From contig JAKPDK010000152.1 of NCBI GenBank assembly GCA_029552745.1, positions 124,001 to 188,000 of the forward strand: a DNA stretch of 64,000 nt. Direction: 5' to 3'. A model generated the notes under the pieces. It was not told where the DNA came from, did no database searches, and saw only the letters and a program-made list of their open reading frames with translations. This document shows, one piece after another, positions 35,893-46,124 of this stretch. Source of the stretch: Candidatus Hydrogenedentota bacterium (GTDB lineage: Bacteria > Hydrogenedentota > Hydrogenedentia > Hydrogenedentales > SLHB01). The first letter of the stretch is position 1. The number at the start of each line of letters is the position of its first letter. Made by a program: the position numbers and the translations under genes.

Positions 35893-38800
35893 TTATGCTG
35901 CTGAACCTGCTTTACGGGTTTCCTCAAGTCGGGCGGAAATGATTTGGGATACACCCCGTTCTTGCATCGTGACACCGTACAGCACGTCAGCTCGGGACAT
36001 CGTCTGCTTGCTATGGGTGATAACTAAAAACTGAGTATTTTCAGCAAACTCTTCTAAAATCTGAAGAAAACGGCCTATATTCGCATCATCGAGGGGCGCG
36101 TCTACTTCATCAAGAATACAGAAAGGGGTAGGCTTCGCCTTGAGAACACTGCACAGCAAAGCAATAGCGGTTAAAGCGCTTTCACCACCCGATAGTAGTG
36201 ATATAGAAGTCGGTTTTTTCCCGGGTGGCCGCGCCTCAATTTCAATCCCGCTTTCCAAAGGATCATCCTCGTCCAAGAGATATAGTCGCGCCTGACCGCC
36301 ATTAAACAATCTGCGAAAGTAGTCGTTGAAAAGCACGGCAATTCGCTGAAATGTCTCCATAAACATTTCGCGAATCTTTTTGTCGCTTTTTGCAATGACT
36401 CCTAGTAGGGTCTCTTTTGCCTGACGGAGATCATCACATTGGGCTTTCAAAAATGCATACCGTTTCTCTAACGCCTCGTACTCTTCGATAGCCATAAGAT
36501 TCACATCGCCCATACGTTGCAAGCGTTGACGCAAATCGGCAATAACTTTTTCGCGGTCGCTGTCCTCAAAGTCGTCTTTGCCCACGGATTCTTCGGACAA
36601 AGTTGCTAAGGCGATACCGTATTCAGTCAATATTCTTTCGCAAGTGAACTGAAGCTTATCCTCGTCAGAGCGTACCTGAAGCTCCAGTTGATGAAATTCG
36701 TTTTGGGTAGTGCGAAGCTGTTCTCGGGCTTCCTTCAACGATTTCTCGATTATGTCGGTTTCGTCGAGCAGTTTTTGGCGCTGGCTTTCTAAGTCAACAA
36801 CTTTCCTGTGAGCCGCTTCTTTCTCAGAAGCGAACGAGACCAGGTTCTGCGTTTCTTGGCCAATAACCTGCTCGATTTGTCTTTGTTGGTCATGATACTC
36901 GACAAGGTTCGAGCCGCGTTTTTCGAATTCCTTCTCCAGGTCCGATTTCTCGAGCTCCAGTCGGGAGATCTCACGTTCCAATTCGCTACATCGATGGGAA
37001 AGAGCGGTCTCTGAAATCCGCAAATCTGCCAATTCCGCGGAGCATTTGTCAGCCTCTAGTCTAAACTGAGCTAAGATGTTCTGAGCTTCCGCAATGCGTT
37101 GCTCATAACTCTCCGTATCGTCTTCAAAAGCACCCGCATGTCCCAAAAGCACTTCCCTGCGATTTTGAAGTAAAACCTGTTGTTCAGCGAGCCCTGAAAG
37201 CTCCCGTTCTACCTGCTGTTGCGAACTCTCCTCAGATTGCAGTTGGGCGAGCAGACGCGTTTGACTTGTCCCGAGATCTATTATCTCCCTATCCAAACGT
37301 TTTTGAGCTTCAGTAGCCTCGCGAAACTCGTTCTGGATACCTTGTTTTGCCGAGACCAATTCCGTCAGACTCTGTTCCAGTTCTTTACTGTGTTTTTCAA
37401 TAAGCTGAATATCTTTTTCCAACTGGGTAATTTCCGCAGCCCTGCCCAAGACACCGCGTCCTTCGTGCTTCACCCTACCCCCTGTCACGGCGCCAGCGGG
37501 GGTAACCAATTCTCCTTCGAGCGTGACAAGTCGCGGGAAACGACGTTCCACACGGGCGATGACAAGAGCTACCTCCAAATCGTTTACGAGCAGTACATTG
37601 AAGAAAAGATATTCAACTGCCGCATGAATGTGCGGATCGTACTGAACAAAATCCAAAGCTTTTCCGATGACGCCGGTACGGGAAAGAAAAGGTTCGTAAT
37701 CCAAACTTTCGCTGCTTCGAATAATGTCTAATGGGAGAAACGTAACCCTGCCTGCTGCATGTTCTTTCAAGAATTGCACGGCACGTTTGGCGGTTTCGGA
37801 ATCTTCGACAATCACGTTATTAATATTGCCGCCCAACGCCGCTTCAATTGCCTTTTCATAAAGTTTATCGGTATTTACAAGGTCACCGGCAGGACCTATT
37901 ACCCCCTCCATACCGGGGATTTGGTCTGATTTAGCACGCATGATCGCTCGAACACCGATCGCAAAACCTTCATAGGAGTCCCTGAGCTCGCGCAATGATG
38001 CAAGCCTAGCTGCTAAGCTACTCTTCCGCTCCCGCAAAGACTGGATTTCCTGGTGGATTGCCCTTATTTGGTCTTCCAGGTTGAGTTCTCGGCGCTTCAA
38101 ATCACTCAGTTTTTCAGTAAGTTCCACCAGACACGACTGCTTTTCCTTTTTTTCTTTTTCCAGAACCTCCCATTTTTTATGCAATTCCGTACGCCGGTTT
38201 TCGTGTTCCACTTTTCGTCTTTGAAGGGCATCAAATTGACCTGCCAGCTCTTCAAGACGTTTCTGTAATGTTTCCAGCTCTGCTTGGATACGTGCTCGGT
38301 CATTTACGCGTTCCAGAGATGCTTGGCGAACCTTTTCTAGCCGACGTTCCGCCTCTGCGAGTTTTTCCGTCAAATTGTTTTGCTCGAGTGTCTTCACGCG
38401 GACCGAATCAACACAAGCAGCGTGCTCCCTGAAAATGGCTTCACGTGTTAAACGGACTTGCTCTAACGATTCTTGCAATCGTAATGAGCGTTCTTGCAGT
38501 TCCACCTGTTCTGTTTTGGCGCGTTCCTGTTGCTCCTGACAGAATACGATCTGCTGTTTTAAGAGGGCAATCCGATTCTCAATACGGTCTATTTCGGTCA
38601 AGATGCCGTGTACTTTTTCTCTCGCCGCAAGCAACTCTCGGTCTGCTTCCAATTTTGCCAGACCCAATTCCTCGTGACGTGCCTCCAGTGCGGTCACTTT
38701 TGTTGAGAGTTCCTCGAAACGTTCTTGAGCGTTCTTTAACTGGCTTCGTGCAACGGATAACGCGGCTTCCAACGCGCGATATTTTCCCCAAGCAGCGCGG

Positions 38801-39480
38801 ATTTCAAGTTGTCTCAGTTGTTCGTTCAGTTCTCTATACCGCATCGCAGCATGTACTTGACGTTTTAAAGAACGCATTTGGCGTTCCACTTCCGCCACAA
38901 TGTCACCCAACCGGGTGAGATTCTGTTCTGCGGACTCCAGCCGTTTTAAAGCAAGCCGTTTTCGCATTTTGTATTTCAAAATGCCTGCGGCCTCTTCAAA
39001 AATAAATCGGCGGTCCTCGGGTTTCTGGCTTAGGATAAGATCCATTTTGCCTTGACCGATAAGAGAATAGGCGTTAACACCTATCCCCGTGTCCAAAAAA
39101 AGGTCCTGAATGTCTCTTAGACGACAGGGAGTACGATTGATAAGATATTCACTTTCCCCAGAACGATAAAGACGCCGCGTGATTTGCACTTCGGCAAAGT
39201 CAACGGGCAACGACGAATCGGCATTGTCGAACACGACGGAAACTTCTGCCATTCCTGTTGCGGGACGTGTTTCGCTACCATTAAAAATCACATCTTGCAT
39301 GGTAGAGCCACGCAGCTCGCGGGTGCGTTGCTCACCCAGAACCCACCGGATGGCATCGAGGATGTTGCTCTTACCACTACCGTTCGGTCCGACTATTGCC
39401 GTTATTCCAGGTTCAAGCTGAATGACGGTTCGGTCGGCAAACGACTTAAATCCTATTATTTCTAACTGCTTAAAATACAT
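35893..39480 (-). CDS. smc: chromosome segregation ATPase SMC
   Basis: A 1195-residue SMC of the usual length. Walker [10 protein letters not shown] is at 31-39, the hinge is around 510-650 with [23 protein letters not shown] and GALVTP-like TPAGAVTGG, and long coiled coils flank it. The C-terminal head has signature [15 protein letters not shown] and Walker [17 protein letters not shown]. It forms the condensin ring with ScpA and ScpB, which are not in this window. The gene lies 52 bases downstream of ymdB, in the same direction. Confidence 0.97.
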   Translation of the reverse strand: MYFKQLEIIGFKSFADRTVIQLEPGITAIVGPNGSGKSNILDAIRWVLGEQRTRELRGSTMQDVIFNGSETRPATGMAEVSVVFDNADSSLPVDFAEVQITRRLYRSGESEYLINRTPCRLRDIQDLFLDTGIGVNAYSLIGQGKMDLILSQKPEDRRFIFEEAAGILKYKMRKRLALKRLESAEQNLTRLGDIVAEVERQMRSLKRQVHAAMRYRELNEQLRQLEIRAAWGKYRALEAALSVARSQLKNAQERFEELSTKVTALEARHEELGLAKLEADRELLAAREKVHGILTEIDRIENRIALLKQQIVFCQEQQERAKTEQVELQERSLRLQESLEQVRLTREAIFREHAACVDSVRVKTLEQNNLTEKLAEAERRLEKVRQASLERVNDRARIQAELETLQKRLEELAGQFDALQRRKVEHENRRTELHKKWEVLEKEKKEKQSCLVELTEKLSDLKRRELNLEDQIRAIHQEIQSLRERKSSLAARLASLRELRDSYEGFAIGVRAIMRAKSDQIPGMEGVIGPAGDLVNTDKLYEKAIEAALGGNINNVIVEDSETAKRAVQFLKEHAAGRVTFLPLDIIRSSESLDYEPFLSRTGVIGKALDFVQYDPHIHAAVEYLFFNVLLVNDLEVALVIARVERRFPRLVTLEGELVTPAGAVTGGRVKHEGRGVLGRAAEITQLEKDIQLIEKHSKELEQSLTELVSAKQGIQNEFREATEAQKRLDREIIDLGTSQTRLLAQLQSEESSQQQVERELSGLAEQQVLLQNRREVLLGHAGAFEDDTESYEQRIAEAQNILAQFRLEADKCSAELADLRISETALSHRCSELEREISRLELEKSDLEKEFEKRGSNLVEYHDQQRQIEQVIGQETQNLVSFASEKEAAHRKVVDLESQRQKLLDETDIIEKSLKEAREQLRTTQNEFHQLELQVRSDEDKLQFTCERILTEYGIALATLSEESVGKDDFEDSDREKVIADLRQRLQRMGDVNLMAIEEYEALEKRYAFLKAQCDDLRQAKETLLGVIAKSDKKIREMFMETFQRIAVLFNDYFRRLFNGGQARLYLLDEDDPLESGIEIEARPPGKKPTSISLLSGGESALTAIALLCSVLKAKPTPFCILDEVDAPLDDANIGRFLQILEEFAENTQFLVITHSKQTMSRADVLYGVTMQERGVSQIISARLEETRKAGSAA

Positions 39481-39531
39481 GACTTTGAATATCTTCTCGA
39501 ATTGGTATCCCCGCTGGGATAGCTGAGGCCC

Positions 39532-40311
39532 TCATTCCTTTAAGCTAATTCTCTTAATGTCTTTGGCTAAGCCCGACGCATCATCAGTCATAATAAGCAC
39601 CGCATTCAGAAGGACTCGCCCCTTGGCGACCTTAAATTCCACAGGCATGCCTGTCCGAAAACGGTGGATCACTAAATCAGATTCCACCCCGATAACCGAA
39701 TCCAAAGGCCCCGTCATCCCCACGTCCGTTATGTACGCCGTTCCTTTAGGTAGAACTCTTTCGTCTGCCGTTTGCACATGAGTATGGGTACCCACCACCG
39801 CAGAACATCGGCCATCAAGAAAGAATCCCATTGCCACCTTTTCCGAGGTCGCTTCGGCATGAAAATCAACCAAAATACCACAAACATCTTTTCCGATATG
39901 GTTCAAGACTCTGTCAGCTGCTTCAAAAGGACAATCCAACGGTTCCATAAAGGTACGCCCGAGCAGGTTGATAATGCCTAATTTTCTTCCATCAGACAGT
40001 TCGTACACGATAGCCCCTTTTCCGGGGGGATCTCCTGGATAATTGGCGGGTCTCACCACATTGGCAATCGTTTCCAAATCCTTTATAAGCTCTTTGCGGC
40101 GCCACACATGGTTACCCAAAGTGGCGACATGAACTCCTGTATCGAAAAGTTCTCGTAATGTGGCCGCCGTTGCTCCTAAACCTCCCGCAATATTCTCAGC
40201 GTTCGCAATGACCACATCCGGTTGATATTCGCACACCAGCGGGAACAGCCACTTTTTTATTGCTTGTCGTCCGGGCGCTCCTACGATATCACCGATAAAT
40301 AAGATTTGCAC
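39532..40311 (-). CDS. ymdB: YmdB-family metallophosphoesterase
   Basis: A protein of 259 residues if started at GTG 40311. This is preferred because homologues begin at the strand RVQILFIGDIVGAPGR; an earlier in-frame GTG at 40362 adds 17 unmatched residues. Metal ligands are in GDIVG, NAENIAGG, GNHVW, DFHAEAT and GTHTHVQT. In Bacillus, YmdB is a 2',3'-cyclic nucleotide phosphodiesterase affecting mRNA turnover, biofilm and motility decisions, and it is encoded just after rny. The same rny-ymdB order is kept here (81 bases apart), supporting a joint role in RNA decay. Confidence 0.93.
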   Translation of the reverse strand: MQILFIGDIVGAPGRQAIKKWLFPLVCEYQPDVVIANAENIAGGLGATAATLRELFDTGVHVATLGNHVWRRKELIKDLETIANVVRPANYPGDPPGKGAIVYELSDGRKLGIINLLGRTFMEPLDCPFEAADRVLNHIGKDVCGILVDFHAEATSEKVAMGFFLDGRCSAVVGTHTHVQTADERVLPKGTAYITDVGMTGPLDSVIGVESDLVIHRFRTGMPVEFKVAKGRVLLNAVLIMTDDASGLAKDIKRISLKE

Positions 40312-40392
40312 TCTGTAAAACCCAAACGTTGAAACACACTCGAACTCAAAGAAAGAAGTCACCTATTTGCTGATTAATGAAGCAACATGCCT

Positions 40393-41958
40393 TTATTTAG
40401 CTGTTTCCGACGCGCGTGTTTCGCGAATCACAGTGATCTTCACTTGACCAGGATAGGTCATTTCTTTTTCGACTTTCTTAGCCACTTCTCTGGCCAACAT
40501 TTGTGCTTCAGCATCACTCACCTTATTGGGATACACAACAACGCGCAATTCTCGGCCAGCCTGAAGAGCATAGGATTTTTCCACACCTGGAAAGGACTGC
40601 GCTATTTGTTCCAACTGTTCCAAACGTTTGATGTAAGTCTCTATGGTTTCTCTTCTTGCACCCGGACGCGCAGCTGACAAGGCATCGGCCGCCTGAACAA
40701 GGACGGCGATAACAGATTCTTGCTCCATTTCGTTGTGATGAGACCCGATTGCATTGGCAACAACATCCGATTCGCCATATCTCTTGGCAAAATCACGGCC
40801 GATTATCGCGTGCGAACCCTCAACTTCATGATTGAGAGCCTTTCCAATATCGTGAATCAACCCCGCTCGCTTGGCTTCCTGGATGGGTAACCCCAGCTCA
40901 GCAGCCATGAGTCCCGCCAGATGACAAACCTCTTTGGAGTGCTGCAACACGTTTTGACCATAAGAAGTGCGGTAATTCAGACGTCCCAATAATTTAACAA
41001 TTTCGGGATGAAGTCCATGAACATCAACTTCCAAACATGTTTGTTCCCCTATTTCCCGAATCGTCTTTGCCATCTCTTCTTCAACTCTGTTTACGACCTC
41101 CTCTATACGCGCGGGATGAATCCGGCCATCCTGAATTAGTCGCTCAAGAGCGATCCGTGCAGTCTCGCGACGTACAGGGTCAAAACCGGAAAGCACGACG
41201 GCTTCCGGGGTATCATCGATGATGATATTCACGCCCGTAGCGCTTTCCAGGGTTCGAATATTCCTACCCTCGCGTCCAATAATTCGACCTTTCATCTCGT
41301 CATTGGGAAGAGCCACAACGGATACTACCGATTCAGCCACATGGTCCGCCGCGCAACGCTGAATGGCTTGGGTAATAATCCATTTGGCTTTTTTGTCTGC
41401 ATTCTCAATTAACTCATCTTCAATACGTTTCAACCGGACCGCAGCATCGCGACGGACCTCTGCCTCGAGTTGGGCAAAAAGTTCCTTCTTAGCTTCCTCC
41501 GCCGGCATATTTGCAATAGCCTCGAGTCGCTTGGTCTGCTCAGCAATCAGTCCTTCAAGAACCCGTCCCCGCTCCGCAATTTCCTCCTTCCTCTTTTCTA
41601 GCGTCCGTTCCAAGGCCTTAAGCTCAGCCGCCTTGTGCTCCATGGACTCGATGCGCTTATCGAGAGACTCTTCTTTTGCCAGAATCCGCTTTTCAAGCGC
41701 GACCAGTTCTTTCCGCTGTTCTCGTGCCTCCCTTTCAGCTCTTTCGCGGACCTCGATCCGCATTTCTTTGATTTCAGTCTCGGCTTCCTTGATCTTTGCG
41801 TAGGCTTCCCGTTCTGCGTCCGAAATCAGCTGCTCCGCTTTCTTCTTCGCTTGACCCAACAAGCGTCTACCGAGAAGTTGGCCGCCGACTAACGCAAAAA
41901 CAATACCCAGCACTACGCCAAGACCCATCCACAGAATCACAAATGGATCAAAAGGCAT
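40393..41958 (-). CDS. rny: ribonuclease Y
   Basis: A 521-residue endoribonuclease. One N-terminal membrane helix ([20 protein letters not shown]), a long charged coiled coil (about 30-200), a KH domain with [13 protein letters not shown], and an HD domain with [12 protein letters not shown] and [19 protein letters not shown] giving the His-Asp metal site. ATG 41958 is chosen because AGGAG lies six bases upstream; the earlier ATG at 41973 would place that site inside the gene. It starts mRNA decay at the inner membrane. A 260-base structured leader with its own strong promoter lies in front, which may control it. Confidence 0.96.
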   Translation of the reverse strand: MPFDPFVILWMGLGVVLGIVFALVGGQLLGRRLLGQAKKKAEQLISDAEREAYAKIKEAETEIKEMRIEVRERAEREAREQRKELVALEKRILAKEESLDKRIESMEHKAAELKALERTLEKRKEEIAERGRVLEGLIAEQTKRLEAIANMPAEEAKKELFAQLEAEVRRDAAVRLKRIEDELIENADKKAKWIITQAIQRCAADHVAESVVSVVALPNDEMKGRIIGREGRNIRTLESATGVNIIIDDTPEAVVLSGFDPVRRETARIALERLIQDGRIHPARIEEVVNRVEEEMAKTIREIGEQTCLEVDVHGLHPEIVKLLGRLNYRTSYGQNVLQHSKEVCHLAGLMAAELGLPIQEAKRAGLIHDIGKALNHEVEGSHAIIGRDFAKRYGESDVVANAIGSHHNEMEQESVIAVLVQAADALSAARPGARRETIETYIKRLEQLEQIAQSFPGVEKSYALQAGRELRVVVYPNKVSDAEAQMLAREVAKKVEKEMTYPGQVKITVIRETRASETAK

Positions 41959-41974
41959 AGTATTCTCCTTCATA

Positions 41975-41989
41975 CCATAAGAGTTATGG
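41975..41989 (-). promoter_or_regulatory. hairpin just before the rny ribosome site
   Basis: On the minus strand CCATAA-CTC-TTATGG forms a perfect 6-bp stem, ending five bases before AAGGAG (41970-41965). It shares two bases with the outer stem of the upstream RNA structure, so the two pairings may compete. Confidence 0.5.
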
Positions 41990-42220
41990 AACGCCCCTCA
42001 AGGAATGAGGCCGAAACCTCTTTGGAGATGATGGTGTAAGTCTAGAAATCCCTATGAATTACGGACAAAAAGGCTCCGCCGATTCTTTCTGCTCAAGAAG
42101 AGCATCTGAAAGGTGCTGTTCATCATATGGAAAACCACCTGAATGGGAAAAGTCTAGACAATCCATCATACCAACCATTGGTCAGTACCCTTTCTTAAGG
42201 GTGCGTCCTCGTTGCTAACA
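41988..42220 (-). ncRNA. structured RNA: 6S-like RNA or long rny leader
   Basis: This covers most of the 319-base stretch without a protein gene before rny. From a predicted start near 42220 the minus-strand transcript can fold end to end. An outer stem pairs 42208-42197 (GGACGCACCCTT) with 41999-41988 (GAGGGGCGTTCC) with two bulges. An inner stem pairs 42169-42163 (ATGATGG) with 42034-42028 (CCATCAT). Next is 42159-42153 (GTCTAGA) with 42046-42040 (TCTAGAC), and small hairpins such as TGCTC-TTCTT-GAGCA lie at the tip. Ends that pair with each other and a strong promoter are features of 6S RNA, which in several phyla lies before rny. RNase-gene leaders that control their own decay are the alternative. 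No Rfam search was possible. Confidence 0.5.
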
Positions 42221-42226
42221 AAATTC

Positions 42227-42255
42227 AGTATAGGAATATTGAACACTAAAGTCAA
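42227..42255 (-). promoter_or_regulatory. strong sigma-70-type promoter for the rny leader/ncRNA
   Basis: TTGACT (42255-42250), exactly 17 bases, TATACT (42232-42227): one of the best promoters seen in the window. It points toward rny, with the transcript start expected at about 42220, some 260 bases before the rny ATG. Confidence 0.7.
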
Positions 42256-42277
42256 CTTAAAAAAGGAGAAGACGAGA

Positions 42278-43678
42278 TTACGTTGTCCACTCGGCAACAG
42301 GTTCAGGAAGCACTCGGGGAATCTTCTCCAAACAATAGCCAAACCCTGAGCCTTTCAAAGTTGATAAATCAAGACACCCTTCTCTTCTTGAGTAAAGCCC
42401 GGGGTGAACGGTGGCTTCGGGGAGCGATGCATCAGGATAAAACTGCATGCCGTTTGTCTCAACCCCCATAATAGTTCCCGCATGTCTCGCTAGTTGCACA
42501 TGAGGGATCTGGGCAAGCATCGGATTGGTTAAGTCTTGCACCATCAAGGTCATACCATGCGCTTTTGCCCAAGAAAGCGTTAACAAGGCACCGGTTTGGG
42601 TCTTACATGTCTTCAAAGCGACCCCAGACCACCCTAATTCACGGCCTAATTTAACCAGTCTCCAATCGTGTGCACTTTCATCCATAAAGAGGGGTTTTCT
42701 GGCCGAAACGCTATGAACGTCAATCAAATTATTCTCTAAGTCATAAGGGAATGGTTGTTCCACATACAAAAGCATGCCGTAGATTCTGGGGTGCTCCTTC
42801 AAAAGTCTATCCAAAATCTCATTTACATAAGCAGGGTCTCGCACGGTACAATTGAAGTCTGCAGAGAGCCAATGGCAGTCATTTTCGATGGCAATATTTC
42901 CCACTTGGACGATTCTGGCATAATCCCAAGCAGCATCATTGCCACGCAGTTTAATTTTGAGACATTTTAAGCCATCTCTTTTGATCCAGTCTGTCAAGAC
43001 GACGGGATAACCATCCTTTGGGTCATCTGGGGAGGCCTCCTTGTGTGTTAATTTGTCCATACCTCCAACCAGGTGCCATGCAACTAATTTGTCCGGAGGG
43101 GACACAAAGTAATCTGCCGGATAACGGCCTTCAAACCGATTCTTTCTGCCTTTTGAATCGGTCAGGTAATACGCCAAATCAAAGTTTAGGTATTCAGACG
43201 AATATGTCTCATAAACGGGGACACCATGTGAATTTCCAAAGGCGTCATGGAGCGCTATGTCAAAGGGACTGCAAGAAACCAAAGCGGCAAGCCAAGGCAT
43301 GTGCGTTTCTGGCGTTCCATCATTTTCCTCTTTTAGAAGCTCTGGTAATACATCCGTTTGAAAAGCTTGTCCAATTTCAATAGGGTGTCCCCAGTATGGG
43401 AACGTAGACCAAGCTCTAGTTAACTTCTTTGTAAAACTGGTAACTTTTGCATATCGAGTTTCATAAGGGATTTCACTTGGCCAAATCCATTGGATGCTTA
43501 GCGGCGTTTCTCCCCAGCCGACGGCATATTTGCCATTTTTGCTCTCAATTGTCATTTTTACTCGCGCACAAGTTACTGTCGTAACCGTTTCGGGTCCGAA
43601 TTTCAGCGGAATACGGGTCTTAATGGGGAGAAAATATAAGGAAGCGGCGATGACGCGGATGTCGGTATTCTTAGTCAC
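42278..43678 (-). CDS. enolase-superfamily enzyme (mandelate racemase/muconate-lactonising type)
   Basis: A 466-residue enolase-superfamily protein. The KxK pair is K241/K243 (CLKIKLRG), metal ligands Asp274 (SADFNC), Glu307 (YVEQPFP) and Asp333 (FMDES), and the opposite base Lys356 or Lys359 (LKTCKTQTG). Having Lys on both sides points to the MLE/dipeptide-epimerase/OSBS side of the superfamily, but longer than usual (about 360-400), with an extended region near 155-225. GTG start with AAAGGA upstream. Likely acid-sugar dehydratase, racemase or epimerase; substrate not predictable. The rny RNA promoter begins 23 bases after its stop codon. Confidence 0.82.
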   Translation of the reverse strand: MTKNTDIRVIAASLYFLPIKTRIPLKFGPETVTTVTCARVKMTIESKNGKYAVGWGETPLSIQWIWPSEIPYETRYAKVTSFTKKLTRAWSTFPYWGHPIEIGQAFQTDVLPELLKEENDGTPETHMPWLAALVSCSPFDIALHDAFGNSHGVPVYETYSSEYLNFDLAYYLTDSKGRKNRFEGRYPADYFVSPPDKLVAWHLVGGMDKLTHKEASPDDPKDGYPVVLTDWIKRDGLKCLKIKLRGNDAAWDYARIVQVGNIAIENDCHWLSADFNCTVRDPAYVNEILDRLLKEHPRIYGMLLYVEQPFPYDLENNLIDVHSVSARKPLFMDESAHDWRLVKLGRELGWSGVALKTCKTQTGALLTLSWAKAHGMTLMVQDLTNPMLAQIPHVQLARHAGTIMGVETNGMQFYPDASLPEATVHPGLYSRREGCLDLSTLKGSGFGYCLEKIPRVLPEPVAEWTT

Positions 43679-43933
43679 GTTATGTATTCCTTTCCTATCA
43701 TGAAGGGTGCGTCAACTTCATACACCAAGAATTATGCTAGACCGCGCGCGCATTTGTAAGCGTGTAGAAGTTACAAAATCGTAGCAAAAATACGTCAAAG
43801 AGACAATACGGTGCCTACCTGAGCGAGAAATTGCTTCTCCATGGGCTATTGAGTGTGGTATAGATTTTGCTCACGGACATTACACTGTACGTATCTTTCA
43901 GGGGACATCTGAAAACATGTGAAAGGGAAAATT

Positions 43934-45511
43934 ATGAAACGATTGTTAACTTTTGTGTCTGTTTTCGCGTTTGTTGGCGCTGCGTTTGCGGAATTGCAGA
44001 CGGTTCAAGTAGGCGGCGAGCTGCGGATTCGCGCTAACTATTACATGAACACGTTTACGAGCCCGGATGCGGTGCGTCTTCGTTGGCCGGCCTTGGCAGG
44101 TTTCAATACGCTGTCGGCGCGTCCTATTGGGTCGTTTGATGGTATCGGGAACGGGATTGGTATTCTGAGCCCGTCTGCCTGGGACAGCGAAGGCAACGAT
44201 CTGGACTATGTCGAGCAGCGCACGCGTTTGAACGTGAAGGCGGACTTCACGAACGAAGTGAGTGCGTTTATTGAGCTTGACAGTTACGACATTTGGGGCG
44301 AAGACTTTCGTTCGAACTGGATCACGGGTGCGGATGTGCGCTCGACCAGTGTTGATGACGTAGAAGTCTACCAGGCCTACATTGAGGCGAACGAGATGTG
44401 GGGCTTGCCGCTTCGTGCTCGTATCGGTCGTCAAGAGCTCAGCTTCGGGAGCCAGTGGCTGGTCGGCGTAAACGACGCCTCTCAAGGTGTTTGGGGTCTT
44501 TCGTTTGACGCGTTGCGTCTGACTTATGCAACCGACGTATTCAGCGTGGATGCATGGGCGGCGGAATTGGCAGAAGCCGGCGTTACGGAAGAAGACGGCG
44601 ATGTCTGGTTCTATGGCGTTTACGGTAGCTACAAAGGTCTGGAGAACATCGGGATTGATGCCTACTGGATGTGGGTGCGTGATGCTCGCAGCCTGAACGA
44701 CACCAATTTCATTTGGTTCGTAGAGGGGCTGGAAGACTGGTTTGGCGTCGATGACTACGATGTGACCAACATTCACACGGTCGGCCTCCGCGGAGCTGGT
44801 ACGATTGGTGCGTTTGACTTTGAAGCCGAAGCGGCATATCAATGGGGTGATGCCGGTCAGGTTGGGTTCCTGTTCAAGCCGTTCTTGTACGGTGATGACG
44901 GAGCCGATTATGACAGCTGGGCATTGAACCTTGAGCTGGGTTACACGTTTGACATGGCATGGCAGCCCCGGGTGTTTTTGGGGTTTGCCTACCTTGGTGG
45001 CGAAGACAACCGCGATATCAACTGGTTTGAGTGGTGGTGGCCGTTTGACAGGCCGGAAGCCAGCGTGAGCTTCAACCGTCTGTTCTCCAACTGGGAGTAC
45101 AGCGATATTCTTGACTCGACAGAGTTGTCTAACGTCATGATCTATCGAGGCGGTGTGAGCGCATCTCCAACGGAAGCGGTAGATTTAAAACTCTTGGTGA
45201 GCTATTTCGAGGCACTGGACACATTTGATTCTCCCGTTTACTTTGATTTGGGCCGGTTCCGCATTCCGATAGCTCCAGCTCTCAGCTTCTGGACTGACAG
45301 TAACGACAGTAGTCTGGGTTGGGAGGTCGAATTAATGGCCAACTATCGCTACAGTGAAGACCTGTCATTTGAGGCAGGTTGGGCGCACCTGTTCACGGGT
45401 GACGGTTTGGCGGATGGCAATTTCAACAGCTTTAACGGCTTGTTGTTTAACGGTGGCAGTGACTCCGACGATGCGGATTATCTTTATCTAGAGACGCGCC
45501 TTTCATTCTAG
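43934..45511 (+). CDS. outer-membrane beta-barrel porin (alginate-export-like)
   Basis: A 525-residue exported protein. Signal peptide MKRLLTFVSVFAFVGAAFA, then alternating aromatic/polar strands throughout, ending LYLETRLSF with the terminal Phe needed for BAM insertion. The N-terminal QVGGELRIRANYYMN and RTRLNVKADFTNEVSAFIELD strands resemble alginate-export/porin family proteins. ATG 43934 has AAGGG six bases upstream; GTG 43919 is less likely. Codon use is more G/C-ending and more uniform than in neighbours (GGC, CTG, GAC, AAC), as in highly expressed genes. A strong terminator follows. It probably lets carbohydrates or oligosaccharides through the outer membrane. Confidence 0.85.
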   Translation: MKRLLTFVSVFAFVGAAFAELQTVQVGGELRIRANYYMNTFTSPDAVRLRWPALAGFNTLSARPIGSFDGIGNGIGILSPSAWDSEGNDLDYVEQRTRLNVKADFTNEVSAFIELDSYDIWGEDFRSNWITGADVRSTSVDDVEVYQAYIEANEMWGLPLRARIGRQELSFGSQWLVGVNDASQGVWGLSFDALRLTYATDVFSVDAWAAELAEAGVTEEDGDVWFYGVYGSYKGLENIGIDAYWMWVRDARSLNDTNFIWFVEGLEDWFGVDDYDVTNIHTVGLRGAGTIGAFDFEAEAAYQWGDAGQVGFLFKPFLYGDDGADYDSWALNLELGYTFDMAWQPRVFLGFAYLGGEDNRDINWFEWWWPFDRPEASVSFNRLFSNWEYSDILDSTELSNVMIYRGGVSASPTEAVDLKLLVSYFEALDTFDSPVYFDLGRFRIPIAPALSFWTDSNDSSLGWEVELMANYRYSEDLSFEAGWAHLFTGDGLADGNFNSFNGLLFNGGSDSDDADYLYLETRLSF

Positions 45512-45531
45512 CAGGACAGATATAATTTACT

Positions 45532-45572
45532 TATGGCTCCTTGTCTCTTTTCAAGGAACCATAAACTTTTTT
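45532..45572 (+). terminator. factor-independent terminator after the porin gene
   Basis: ATGG-CT-CCTTG and CAAGG-AA-CCAT pair with a two-base internal mismatch around a short loop, followed by CTTTTTTAT. Starts 22 bases after the porin stop. Confidence 0.8.
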
Positions 45573-45647
45573 ATGATTTTCCCTTCAGTTAGGATCCTCG
45601 CTGGTGATACTGTGTTTCTTATCCTGATTATTTGGAGCATTTAGAAA

Positions 45648-46124
45648 ATGCCTGTTACAAACATGGAATATGAGATCGGCAAAAAGTTGCTTTCAAGGTC
45701 GGAATCGTTATGCATCGCGGAGTCCTGTTCCGGAGGGCTAATTGCGCATCGTATTACGAACGTCCCGGGGGCTTCCGCTTATTTTTTGGGAAGTGTCGTA
45801 GCCTATAGTAACATGGCAAAAATACGTCTTTTGGGCGTGCAGGAATCCGTACTAGCTGCCCATGGCGCGGTAAGTGAGCAGGTTGTGCGCCAGATGGCGG
45901 AGGGCGTCATTGCCTTATTTGGCGCCCACTGGTCCATTGCTGTAACAGGTATCGCAGGCCCCGGAGGGGGCTCTCCAATTAAACCTGTGGGCATGGTGTA
46001 TTTGTGTGTGGCGAATCATGAAAAGAGTATCGTGGAGTGCCAGACTTTCCGAGGGTCTCGGGAAGAAATTAAGGCTCAAACAGCAGAACGCGCATTGACA
46101 CTATTGTGGGAGAGACTAGCGTGA
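45648..46124 (+). CDS. pncC: CinA-type nicotinamide-nucleotide amidohydrolase (PncC)
   Basis: A 158-residue standalone CinA C-terminal domain. Motifs are AESCSGGLIAHRITNVPGAS (about 22-41), VVAYSNMAKIRLLGV and ITGIAGPGGGSPIKPVGMVY. It hydrolyses nicotinamide mononucleotide to nicotinate mononucleotide in NAD salvage. Its stop overlaps the GTG start of dnaE by four bases, so the two are translated in a coupled way. A GGAG lies ten bases before the ATG. Confidence 0.93.
   Translation: MPVTNMEYEIGKKLLSRSESLCIAESCSGGLIAHRITNVPGASAYFLGSVVAYSNMAKIRLLGVQESVLAAHGAVSEQVVRQMAEGVIALFGAHWSIAVTGIAGPGGGSPIKPVGMVYLCVANHEKSIVECQTFRGSREEIKAQTAERALTLLWERLA

Noticed and set aside
35893-39480. Rad50/MukB or RecN as identity of the large coiled-coil ATPase
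   Set aside because: Hinge sequence, head motifs and length are those of bacterial SMC.
41988-42220. tmRNA, RNase P RNA or SRP RNA as identity of the rny-upstream RNA
   Set aside because: No tag-peptide frame, no tRNA-like ends, none of the conserved RNase P cores and no SRP Alu/GGAA loop could be found.
43946-44842. 298-residue open frame antisense to the porin gene
   Set aside because: It is rich in Arg, His, Pro and Thr, has no ribosome site and no recognised motif, and mirrors the biased codon use of the clear porin gene.
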